Source: Verrucomicrobiota bacterium
GTDB lineage: Bacteria; Verrucomicrobiota; Verrucomicrobiia; Opitutales; Opitutaceae
Reading direction: 5' to 3'
Length of the DNA: 64,000 nt
Assembly: GCA_023386835.1 (NCBI GenBank)
Contig: JAEWIY010000100.1
Location: forward strand, 8,367 to 72,366
Each line of letters begins with the position of its first letter. Position 1 is the first letter of the stretch. Below the pieces are notes generated by a model that was given only the letters and a program-made list of their open reading frames with translations, was not told the DNA's origin and made no database searches. The translations under genes and the position numbers were made by a program. Below are positions 36,579-43,814 of the stretch, one piece after another.

Positions 36579-36986
36579 TCAGGCGACCTGGGCGGCGTCG
36601 GACGTGCGCAGCATCTCGGCCCAGCCGTCGCGCAACTCGCGCACGAGGCGCTCGACCTCGGCGACGATGGCATCGTCCTTCTTGATGTTCGCCTCCAGCA
36701 ACCGACGCAGGTGGTAATCGTAGAGCCGGTCGAGGTTGTTGGCGAACTCACCGCCGGCCGTGAAGTCCAGATTGGCCTGCAACTCGGCGATGATGGCCTG
36801 CGCCCGCAGGAGCGCCGTATTCACCTGAGCGATACGGCGGGTGTCGGTCTCCGGTTCGGCGAGGTGAGCCCGCGCCTGGGAGAGGAACCGCAACACGCCA
36901 TCATACATCATGAGGACGAGCTGTCCGGGGCTGGCGGTCAGGATCGATTGCGTCTGATAGGCTCGAGCGTAAGCGACGGCCGACAT
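36579..36986 (-). CDS. fliS: Flagellar export chaperone FliS
   Basis: FliS binds the C-terminus of flagellin and keeps it unfolded in the cytoplasm for export. The 135-residue protein has the family start AYARAYQTQSILTASPGQLVLMMYDGVLRFLSQARAHL and the central LDFTAGGEFANNLDRLYDYHLRRLLEANIKKDDAIV. It follows the FlgM-like gene by four bases, an arrangement that couples flagellin export with regulator secretion. Confident. Confidence 0.95.
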   Translation of the reverse strand: MSAVAYARAYQTQSILTASPGQLVLMMYDGVLRFLSQARAHLAEPETDTRRIAQVNTALLRAQAIIAELQANLDFTAGGEFANNLDRLYDYHLRRLLEANIKKDDAIVAEVERLVRELRDGWAEMLRTSDAAQVA

Positions 36987-36990
36987 GGTG

Positions 36991-37275
36991 TTACTCCGCG
37001 TGGGAAAGGTCCTTCGACTGCACGATGATGCGCGCGACGTCTTCGATGATTTCCAGCGGCGGGTACTTCGGGTCCAGCGCGAGCTTCGTGCCGTACGCGA
37101 CCATTTCGGGCCTGATCTCCGGCGTGGCCGCGAGCGCAGCCTGCAGGTGCTGCAGGTTGCCGGTGCTCAGGTTGTCAGCTTCCGGGGAGGCGGGCTGAGC
37201 GGAGGGTTTCTTCGGCGGGACCGAACGGAAATCGGGCGCCGGCGAACCCTGAGTGGAGGAGGTGTTTGAGATCAT
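36991..37275 (-). CDS. FlgM-like anti-sigma-28 candidate
   Basis: A 94-residue protein with a disordered N-terminal half (SSTQGSPAPDFRSVPPKKPSAQPAS) and a structured C-terminal half (IRPEMVAYGTKLALDPKYPPLEIIEDVARIIVQSKDLS). The order, size and position directly before fliS are those of FlgM, the export-sensing inhibitor of FliA, and the short helical C-terminus with V-x-x-G-x-x-L resembles its sigma-binding part. Similarity is weak by eye, so this is a hypothesis. A sigma-28-like promoter lies ~75 bases upstream, as flgM genes often have. Confidence 0.5.
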   Translation of the reverse strand: MISNTSSTQGSPAPDFRSVPPKKPSAQPASPEADNLSTGNLQHLQAALAATPEIRPEMVAYGTKLALDPKYPPLEIIEDVARIIVQSKDLSHAE

Positions 37276-37347
37276 GATGGATCGGGACTTGTACGGTCAG
37301 CCCTCGTGTCAGGATTCAGGGAACGCCGTTGGTTGAGTTCGACAGAC

Positions 37348-37374
37348 AGATCGGATCAAAAGAGCAAAATTTTA
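37348..37374 (-). promoter_or_regulatory. Sigma-28-like promoter upstream of the FlgM-like gene and fliS
   Basis: Minus strand TAAA, 15 bases, then TCCGATCT, five of eight positions matching GCCGATAA with the core CCGAT kept. The spacing is ideal. It precedes the FlgM-like start by about 73 bases and would drive it, fliS and the FliT-like gene. Confidence 0.5.
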
Positions 37375-37472
37375 GCCAAAAACGGGGAGGCGAAATCTAC
37401 GCAGCCAGGCGAGGGAGGATTCTTCCGATCAGCGCTCGCCGGCCCCTTCAGACCGGGAAGGACGACGGAAGT

Positions 37473-38144
37473 TCAACGAACTGGCAGCATGTTGGCGATC
37501 GCTGTCGTCGCGTACTCGGCGAACTGCGACGGGCTTTGCAGCACGGCTCCGGCGGTTGTCTGGCTTTTGGGCAGGCCTGGGGTGGGAGCGGGGTTGGCGT
37601 GGCGTCGGGCCGCACGCGCCACCGTGGGATCCGCCGCGTCAAACACCTCGTCGACGGCCCACAGGACTTCGGCTGTGCGCAAATCGATGAGTTTGGCGCG
37701 CAGGCCCAGCGCCAAGGGCGCGTAGGGCGAACAGCGTGTGACTTCGACGAGCATCGCGGCTTCAGCTCCTGTGGCCGCGCTGATTTTTTGCGCCCAATCG
37801 GATGGCAAAAGCGCATTCGAAGCGGGGGCCTGCGGACCGCCGGTCCAGCGCGCGTAGGTGGCGCGATCCACCACGACGAACTCGGCGCGCTGACTCTGCT
37901 GCAACGCCGCGGACCACGGTGCATCATACGTGGTGAGAAAGGCGGGAGGCAGCGTCGCGGTGGCGTCCGCCACCGGCAGGATCGCGACGCGCCGCACGTG
38001 GCCGGGCCACCGGCGCGCTCCGGAGACATTGCTGGGTGAATACGTGGGTCCGACGTCCTCCAGCGATTGCGTGGAGGTGGTGGTGCACCCCGTGGTGGCG
38101 AGGAGGAGCGCGGCCAGCCACAGGCCGCAAGGGGAACGGGCCAT
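37473..38144 (-). CDS. Predicted outer-membrane lipoprotein, downstream of fliD
   Basis: A 223-residue protein starting MARSPCGLWLAALLLATTGC; the last Cys is a lipobox cysteine (LATTGC), so it is lipidated. The mature part has VRRVAILPVADATATLPPAFLTTYDAPWSAALQQSQRAEFVVVDRATYARW and AKLIDLRTAEVLWAVDEVFDA, a shape like the CsgG/GNA1162-type proteins that form outer-membrane-associated assemblies. The exact family is not certain. The ATG overlaps the fliD stop by one base (TGATG), so it is made together with the filament cap. A flagellar role in the outer envelope is possible, not proven. Confidence 0.78.
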   Translation of the reverse strand: MARSPCGLWLAALLLATTGCTTTSTQSLEDVGPTYSPSNVSGARRWPGHVRRVAILPVADATATLPPAFLTTYDAPWSAALQQSQRAEFVVVDRATYARWTGGPQAPASNALLPSDWAQKISAATGAEAAMLVEVTRCSPYAPLALGLRAKLIDLRTAEVLWAVDEVFDAADPTVARAARRHANPAPTPGLPKSQTTAGAVLQSPSQFAEYATTAIANMLPVR

Positions 38145-39883
38145 CACTTCGAAGAGTCCTTGAAGAAGCTGTTCGTCAGCTGCGTTTGCATTTGCTGCAG
38201 CTTGGACTGCGCCTGCTCCATGGCAATGAAGGCCGCCTCCATTTGCGCACGCCGGGACTCCAGTCGCCGATCGATGTCGGCGATCTGCCGCTCAATATCC
38301 GTATTCGACTTGTTCAGGGCCTCCTTTTGAGCCTTCAGCAGCCCGCCGGTGCCATCCGCTCCGGTGAAGCTCGTGAACAGCGTCGAAAAGCGGTCGGCCA
38401 AGCCGGTGTTCGCGGTCGTGAAGAACGCTTCCACGTCGCCCGGGTGATCGGCCAGCGCGGCATCCAGTTTGGAGGGGTTCTTGATCTCGAGTTGCGAGGT
38501 GCCGGAGGTGAAGTCGATGCCGAGTTGCTCCAGGCGGCTGATCGTGCCTGAGAGTCCAGCGACCGCGGAGAAGGCCGCGCTGCGGAAAGTCTGGGCCCAC
38601 GTTTGAACCTCGCGGTTGTTGCTCAACGTCGAGGCGGTCACCTTGCCGTTGGCGGAGGTGATTCGCGTCTGTTCGTCGATGAACGTTTGGACCGCGTTGA
38701 ACTTGTCGATGAAGGCCTGAATCGCGCCCTTCATCTTCGCGGTGTCGGCCCCAACGGTGACAGTCTGTGCCCCGACGCTGGTCGCCGTCACGGCCAACTC
38801 CGCGATGCCGTGGGAGGCGCTGGAGAACGTGTTGCTCGTGCTGATGAGCGTTTCACCGCCGTTAACCTTGTATTCGGCGTTCACCCCACGCGTGAGGCTC
38901 GCACCGGCCGCCGTGGTGAGCCCGAGTGCGTGCAGCAAACCGCCGGCGGCTTCATCAATCGACAAGCCGACGTCGCCGGTGGTTTTGTTGGTGAGCGTGA
39001 TGCGGTCGGTGGTCGCTTCGAAACTGGCGGAGACTCCGGCGCTGGAGCTGTTGATCTTCGCGAGCACCGTGCTGATCGTGTCGGTGTTCACGTTGTAGTC
39101 GATGGAGACGCCGTTGATCGTGAACGTGCCGTTGCCATCGGCATAGACCGCGCTGATCGGGGTGCGGAGTCGCGCCTCAGCCAAGGTGGCCTGCGTCGAA
39201 GCTGAACCAAGCGCCGAACTGCTGCTGATCGTACCCGTGCCGTTGTTGTGCAGGCGCGCGATCGTCAGGAAGTTCGACGTGTCATTGGCGGCGCCGAGCG
39301 TGATCGGACCGCTGCTGTTCAGGGTGATCCGGTCGCTCGTGGGATCGTAGGACGCGGTGACCTCGTTGTTGGTCGCCGTCGCGATGCGATCGAACAGGTC
39401 CTGCAGCGATTCCGTCGGCTCGACCGTGATCCGAGCGCCGTTGATCGTAAATTCGCCCGCGGTCACCTTGGTGCCGGCGCCGAGCGTCGACAGCGTGACC
39501 CCCGAGACGTCACTGGAGGTTGCAAGTCCCTGGCCGATGTCCGCGTTCCCGGTCAGCCGCGAGGCGGTGGCGAGCTGCGTGACTTCAAAGGTGTAGCTAC
39601 CCACCGCGGCCCCGGCACCAGCGGAGCTGCTCCAGCTGCTGCCGGCCGAGCCAAAGCTAGCGGTCCGCGAGCTGAACAAGGTGTTCGAGCGCAGAGCCCC
39701 GGCCGCGGTCTTCAATTCAGCCAGGCGATTGCCGAGATTATTCAGCGCAGTCAGGCGCGTGTTGTTCGTCAGCCGCTCGCTCTCCAGCCGCGTGGCGGGC
39801 GTGCGCTCGAGCGAAATCAGAGAGTCGACCAACGACTTCCAATCGAGGCCTGAAGCGAGTCCGGAGAGTTGTAATCCAGCCAT
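38144..39883 (-). CDS. fliD: Flagellar filament capping protein FliD
   Basis: FliD forms the distal cap under which flagellin is folded. The 579-residue protein begins MAGLQLSGLASGLDWKSLVDSLISLERTPATRLE, the family N-terminus, with the coiled-coil TALNNLGNRLAELKTAA and ends with a coiled-coil SKLQQMQTQLTNSFFK. The central part is Ser/Thr/Gly-rich and shows hook-type modules (ISAVYADGNGTFTINGVSIDYNVNTDTISTVLAKINSSSAGVSASF). The frame is open further upstream, but the FliD start is clear. The lipoprotein gene follows with a one-base overlap. Confident. Confidence 0.95.
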   Translation of the reverse strand: MAGLQLSGLASGLDWKSLVDSLISLERTPATRLESERLTNNTRLTALNNLGNRLAELKTAAGALRSNTLFSSRTASFGSAGSSWSSSAGAGAAVGSYTFEVTQLATASRLTGNADIGQGLATSSDVSGVTLSTLGAGTKVTAGEFTINGARITVEPTESLQDLFDRIATATNNEVTASYDPTSDRITLNSSGPITLGAANDTSNFLTIARLHNNGTGTISSSSALGSASTQATLAEARLRTPISAVYADGNGTFTINGVSIDYNVNTDTISTVLAKINSSSAGVSASFEATTDRITLTNKTTGDVGLSIDEAAGGLLHALGLTTAAGASLTRGVNAEYKVNGGETLISTSNTFSSASHGIAELAVTATSVGAQTVTVGADTAKMKGAIQAFIDKFNAVQTFIDEQTRITSANGKVTASTLSNNREVQTWAQTFRSAAFSAVAGLSGTISRLEQLGIDFTSGTSQLEIKNPSKLDAALADHPGDVEAFFTTANTGLADRFSTLFTSFTGADGTGGLLKAQKEALNKSNTDIERQIADIDRRLESRRAQMEAAFIAMEQAQSKLQQMQTQLTNSFFKDSSK

Positions 39884-40291
39884 GGTGAACGACGACCGGG
39901 AATCCGGCCAGTGTCGTATCGTCACGAAACCGGCCTGCTTGAGCCGGAGGCGAGGGTGAGCCGGGCGGTCACGAGAGCGGGCAGACCGTTTCTCCGGTCT
40001 GTCTCTATTAAGAGGCAATCGTACCGGTTCGAACGATGCTCGCGGTGGGGCGGCGAGGTGCATTTTCGCCACTGGATGGCCGATCAGGCGGGGCGGCCGC
40101 GCCGCGTCGGCACCTTTACCGTGTAGTTGAGGACAAACTACGAAAAAGTCACGGGGCCGAAAAAGTGTTCAAGTTCGTGTTTCAGCGGACCGTAATTCCC
40201 GGCAACTGCGATTCAACCCGCAGCCGGATCGGCCCGGATCCTCCTCCGGCCCGTCGCCCTACGGACAGGGTAGTTAGATCAAGGAAGAACC
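39884..40291. other. Divergent regulatory region between fliD and the first flagellin gene
   Basis: This 408-base region carries promoters for both directions. A hairpin with 7-bp arms (CAGACCG at 39982 and CGGTCTG at 39995) lies in the fliD leader. For the flagellin side a sigma-28-like element at 40169-40195 is listed separately. The stretch is otherwise not coding. No sigma-28 element was found for fliD. Confidence 0.6.
40169..40195 (+). promoter_or_regulatory. Sigma-28-like promoter of the first flagellin gene
   Basis: TCAAGTTC, 11 bases, then GACCGTAA. Compared with TAAAGTTT-N11-GCCGATAA, 6 of 8 and 5 of 8 positions match, and the spacer is exact. It predicts a ~90-base leader before the flagellin ATG. 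Confidence 0.5.
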
Positions 40292-41107
40292 ATGTCAGTC
40301 GTCATTAACACCAACTATTCCGCGACGGTTGCGGCAAACAACCTCGCGTCCTCGAACTCGATGCTGCAAAAGAGCCTGAACCGGCTCTCCAGCGGCTCCA
40401 AGATTGTCAGCCCGGCCGATGATGCCGGTGGCCTGGCGGTCTCCATGAAACTCTCGGCCGCGGCCCGCCGTTCGGGCGCCGCCGTGATCAACGTCAGCAA
40501 CACCGTTTCGTACCTGCAGACGCAGGACGGCGTGCTGAAGGTCGCCGGCAAGGTGCTGGATCGCATGGGCGAGCTGCGCACCCTCTACACGGACCCGACC
40601 AAGAACGACACGGACAAGGCGAACTACGACGCCGAGTTCACCTCGCTGCAAGAGCAGCTGCGGTCGCTCAGTGCCGAGACCTTCAACGGTAATGCGCTGT
40701 TCGGCTCGACCGGCCTTTCGGTCCCGGTGACCGAGGATGGCGTCACGACGGTGGCGATCTCCGCCCGCAACCTGGCGGACGCGACCGCGGGCATCGGAAC
40801 CCTGACCGCCTCCGGCATCAGCAACCTGGGTGACCTCAACCTCACCGACATCACGACCGCGCTGCAGAATGTCGCGACGATGCGCGCCACCAATGGCGCC
40901 GAGCAGAGCCGGCTGACCTTCGCCAGCGAGCTCCTGACCGTGAACAAAGCCAATCTCGAAGCCGCCACCTCGCGCATTGTCGATGTGGATGTGGCGGAAG
41001 AAAGCACGCAGCTGGCCCGGTGGAACACACTGGTGCAGGCCGGCACCGCGATGCTCACGCAGGCCAACCAGAGCGCGCAGACCGCGCTCCGCCTGCTGCA
41101 AGGTTAA
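40292..41107 (+). CDS. fliC: Flagellin, short D0/D1-type, first copy
   Basis: A 271-residue filament subunit. The N-terminal D0/D1 has INTNYSATVAANNLASSNSML, LNRLSSGSKIVSPADDAGGLAVSMKLSAA, and the C-terminal D1/D0 ends NLEAATSRIVDVDVAEESTQL and ALRLLQG. The variable centre is very short (about residues 140-190), so it lacks D2/D3 domains; a filament built of it would have a smooth surface unless glycosylated. A strong ribosome site AAGGAAGA precedes the ATG. It resembles the second copy closely, roughly three quarters identical by eye. The next genes encode potential modifying enzymes. Confidence 0.96.
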   Translation: MSVVINTNYSATVAANNLASSNSMLQKSLNRLSSGSKIVSPADDAGGLAVSMKLSAAARRSGAAVINVSNTVSYLQTQDGVLKVAGKVLDRMGELRTLYTDPTKNDTDKANYDAEFTSLQEQLRSLSAETFNGNALFGSTGLSVPVTEDGVTTVAISARNLADATAGIGTLTASGISNLGDLNLTDITTALQNVATMRATNGAEQSRLTFASELLTVNKANLEAATSRIVDVDVAEESTQLARWNTLVQAGTAMLTQANQSAQTALRLLQG

Positions 41108-41110
41108 CCC

Positions 41111-41138
41111 GACGACCCCGCCTGAGGCGGCCGTCGTC
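41111..41138 (+). repeat. Imperfect hairpin after the first flagellin gene
   Basis: GACGAC...CCGCC pairs with GGCGG...GTCGTC around a TGA loop, with a mismatch bulge. No T-run follows, so it may protect the 3' end or partly terminate. Confidence 0.4.
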
Positions 41139-41399
41139 CTCCCGGGCCGTCGGAGGTGAAACCTGCGGCCCGAGCTCTTCGACCACGATCCGCTCCGGCG
41201 GTTGTTTATCCGGTGCCGGGCGCGCTCCAACGCGCCTCGGCCCAGGCCCCCCGCGGCCCTCTCCAAACCCGCGGCCAGGGTCCCGCTCTTTGAAAGTACG
41301 CAGGTGTTAAGCGTAGTGCCCTCGTGGTGACACCTCCTGATGTCTTACCCACTAGCAGCCAGCTTTTCGCAGGGTGACACTTTGGGGCTCATGCCCTGA

Positions 41400-41418
41400 A
41401 CGGCGCGGTCCGCGCCGT
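41400..41418 (+). repeat. Perfect 9-bp inverted repeat in the second flagellin leader
   Basis: ACGGCGCGGTCCGCGCCGT is a perfect 19-base palindrome around a central T. In RNA it would form a stable stem with a small loop, 60 bases before the second flagellin ATG. It could stabilise the transcript or hinder upstream read-through. Confidence 0.5.
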
Positions 41419-41477
41419 CTTCCAAACCGGACCCGTGGCGACGACGGACGTCGCATTCATCAAGGAAAGATACCACC

Positions 41478-42293
41478 ATGGCAGTCGTTATTAACACCAA
41501 CTACTCCGCGACCGTTGCCTCCAACAACCTCGCGGCGTCGAATTCCATGCTGCAGCGGAGCCTGAACCGGCTCTCCAGCGGCTCGAAGATCGTCACCCCG
41601 TCCGATGACGCGGGCGGCCTCGCAGTTTCCATGAAACTGTCGGCGGCGGCCAAGCGGAGCGGCGCGGTGTCGACGAACATCGCCAACTCCGTTTCGTTCC
41701 TGCAGACGCAGGACGGCGCGCTGAAGGTGGCCGCGAAGGTCCTCGATCGCATGAGCGAGCTGAAGACCCTCTACGGCGACCCGACGAAGAACGCGTCCGA
41801 CCTCGCTAACTACGATTCGGAGTTCACCGCCCTCCAGACGCAGCTTACCTCTGTCGCCGCGGAGACGTTCAACGGTGTGGCGCTGTTCGGCTCCGGCTCC
41901 GGCCTGTCGGTCGCGGTCACCGAAAACGGTGGCTCGTCCGTCACGCTGGCGGCCCGCAACCTGGCGGACGCGAGCGCTGGCGTCGGTACCCTCACGGGCA
42001 GCGGCGTGACGAACCTCGGCGGAATCTCGCTCGATAACATCACCACCGCGATCCAGAATGTCGCGACGATGCGCGCCAACAACGGCGCCGAGCAGAGCCG
42101 CCTGTCGTTCGCCTCGGAGCTCGTCACCGTGAACAAGGCCAACCTCGAAGCCGCCACCTCCCGCATCGTTGATGTGGACGTGGCCGAGGAAAGCACCCAG
42201 CTCGCACGTTGGAACACCCTCGTGCAGGCCGGTACGGCAATGTTGGCGCAGGCCAACGGTTCGGCGCAGACGGCGTTGCGACTCCTGTCGTAA
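41478..42293 (+). CDS. fliC: Flagellin, short D0/D1-type, second copy
   Basis: A 271-residue flagellin of exactly the same length as the first copy. The N-terminus MAVVINTNYSATVASNNLAA and the C-terminus NLEAATSRIVDVDVAEESTQLARWNTLVQAGTAMLAQ are almost unchanged; most changes lie in the central Gly/Ser-rich stretch (ALFGSGSGLSVAVTENGGSSVTL). A good ribosome site (AAGGAAAG) precedes the ATG. Tandem flagellin genes with small differences often allow different filament segments or dosage. It ends with a terminator. Confidence 0.96.
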   Translation: MAVVINTNYSATVASNNLAASNSMLQRSLNRLSSGSKIVTPSDDAGGLAVSMKLSAAAKRSGAVSTNIANSVSFLQTQDGALKVAAKVLDRMSELKTLYGDPTKNASDLANYDSEFTALQTQLTSVAAETFNGVALFGSGSGLSVAVTENGGSSVTLAARNLADASAGVGTLTGSGVTNLGGISLDNITTAIQNVATMRANNGAEQSRLSFASELVTVNKANLEAATSRIVDVDVAEESTQLARWNTLVQAGTAMLAQANGSAQTALRLLS

Positions 42294-42332
42294 CACCTCG
42301 AGTAGTTGACGTTCTGACAAAGGTTCAAGAAG

Positions 42333-42366
42333 CCCCGTCCGCCCATCTGAGGCGGGCGGGGTTTTC
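42333..42366 (+). terminator. Rho-independent terminator after the second flagellin gene
   Basis: CCCCGTCCGCC pairs with GGCGGGCGGGG (one G-T mismatch) around a 7-base loop, followed by TTTTCTGTTTT. It lies 40 bases after the stop. Confidence 0.92.
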
Positions 42367-42707
42367 TGTTTTACGGGCGGCGTGTGTGCGGGGCGCTGAG
42401 TAGCCCGTTGGCCACCGGTGCGTCGCGGAGCGAGCGCCGTCGGGAGTTCGCGTGTCGCGCGATGGAAGGCTGCGGTCAGCCTCCGCGGTGACACTGTTCG
42501 CAGCGATCCGCGATCGTCCGGTCCGGCCGCGTCGGACGGCGATCATCAGCCGGGCGTCCACCGGGGAGTGGAGCGACAGACCGGCTTCTTGAATGAAGCG
42601 ACGGCCAAAAACCGCGGCGGCGTAGCGACGCGGATACGCGAAACTGAATGGGGCTGGATTTCGGAGCCGTGCTTGCGCTGCGCGAGCCGCCGGCGGATCG
42701 CCGCGCC
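42367..42707. other. Intergenic region without a recognisable gene
   Basis: About 340 bases separate the flagellin terminator from the convergent end of the glycosyltransferase island. Open frames exist on both strands but all are short, Arg-rich and lack a plausible start or domain. I see no repeat, RNA gene or promoter I can support. Confidence 0.4.
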
Positions 42708-43814
42708 TCAGATCCGCGCCGCCTCGGTGAGTCGGCTCACCGGGCTCACGTTGCGCGCATAGTACTCGGCCAGGGCGTTGCTCACCACCGTGCCGACCGT
42801 CTCGTGACGGTTGAAATGCTCGTAGATCCGCCGCCGTTGCTCGGTCGTGACCGCGAGGGATTTTTCACAGGCGGTTTCAAGGGCCTTCAGATCACCGTGA
42901 TCGTACCGGAGGATCAATCCGTCGTCCGCCAAGTCATCCAGGCGTCCCCCTTGTCGCGAGTTTTCTGATACCGGCGCCATCCCGAGGCAGCCCGACCAGA
43001 ACGGCCGGTCGGTGTGCGTTCGGGACATCGTGGGCGTGATGAACTTTCGCCCCTCGGGGCAGAAACCGACCTTGAAGCGGTTGAGCGAAAGCCGGTCGGC
43101 CACGCTGACCGAATGGTCGTGGCTCGCGACAAACCGATCCTTGAAGCGCTTTTGCAGGAAAGCGATCTGGCGCTTCCGGTGATCGGTCAGGCCGAGTTGG
43201 GAGCCGAGAAAGAGGATCTTTTCTTCCGGGGCCTCGTTGAAGGGCGCCTGAAAGGGAAGCAGGTTGGCCACCCAGCTCCGGTGGATCGTCAGGCACTCCG
43301 GTCGCAATCGGCCTCGTGCACTTTCCGCCAGCGGCGCCTCGTCGTGAATCAGCACATCAAGGTACGGAGCCAGCGTGTTGAAACACGGCATGGTCCGGCT
43401 CGCTTCGTCGAACGCGTAATACAGCACGCGCACTCCTGTCTTACGGAGAAACCCGAGCAGGTTCGGAAGTACGGCGGCAATCGATTGCACGCCTTGGGCG
43501 TCAAAGATCAGCCACCAGTCTTCGTCGTGAGACCTCTGGCGAGCGGCCGCGGCAAGCCCGGCGAGTCCTGCCGGACCGAATACGCATGCTGGGCGCGTCG
43601 ACAGGCCCTCCATCGCTGCGTAGCAGCGGGTATTCTCTGCGTGCCAGTCACAATCCAGGCGCGCCATTGCCAGGAGAGCCGGTTCGGATGGATTGGCCAC
43701 ACGAGTCGCCACGGTATCGCCCGGTCCGGCGGCAAGCCAGGCATCGGCCAATCCCCATTCGCCTGCCCACGTGTTAAAGTGGTTCAGGCGGACTAAGCGC
43801 TGGCTGTCGCTCAT
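42708..43814 (-). CDS. Putative glycosyltransferase (GT-B-like), last gene of the flagellin-linked modification island
   Basis: A 368-residue soluble protein. The first half has DEDWWLIFDAQGVQSIAAVLPNLLGFLRKTGVRVLYYAFDE; the second half EEKILFLGSQLGLTDHRKRQIAFLQKRFKDRFVASHD, LNRFKVGFCPEGRKFITPTMSRTHTDRPFWSGCLGMAPVSE and LADDGLILRYDHGDLKALETACEKSLA read as the C-terminal Rossmann half of a CgeB-like GT-B transferase. The donor and acceptor are unknown. It overlaps the gene before it by four bases (ATGA). Its place next to the flagellins suggests a modification role. Confidence 0.7.
   Translation of the reverse strand: MSDSQRLVRLNHFNTWAGEWGLADAWLAAGPGDTVATRVANPSEPALLAMARLDCDWHAENTRCYAAMEGLSTRPACVFGPAGLAGLAAAARQRSHDEDWWLIFDAQGVQSIAAVLPNLLGFLRKTGVRVLYYAFDEASRTMPCFNTLAPYLDVLIHDEAPLAESARGRLRPECLTIHRSWVANLLPFQAPFNEAPEEKILFLGSQLGLTDHRKRQIAFLQKRFKDRFVASHDHSVSVADRLSLNRFKVGFCPEGRKFITPTMSRTHTDRPFWSGCLGMAPVSENSRQGGRLDDLADDGLILRYDHGDLKALETACEKSLAVTTEQRRRIYEHFNRHETVGTVVSNALAEYYARNVSPVSRLTEAARI

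Larger units (their letters stand above)
41108..41477. other. Intergenic region between the two flagellin genes
   Basis: This 370-base gap holds a hairpin with an imperfect stem at 41111-41138 after the first flagellin and a long, perfect hairpin at 41400-41418 before the second; both are described below. A possible but weak sigma-28-like pair lies near 41293-41316 (GAAAGTAC and GCGTAGT). I see no gene in it. Confidence 0.6.

Noticed and set aside
40100..40130. Possible sigma-54 promoter (GGCAC near 40110) before the first flagellin
   Set aside because: The matching GC/TTGC element at the right distance is absent; the sigma-28-like pair further downstream fits better.
41293..41318. Possible sigma-28 promoter before the second flagellin
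   Set aside because: The -35-like part is fair but the -10 matches in only about three positions, too weak to list as a feature.
42367..42707. Small open frames between flagellin and glycosyltransferase genes
   Set aside because: All are short, Arg-rich and lack a plausible start or any family feature.
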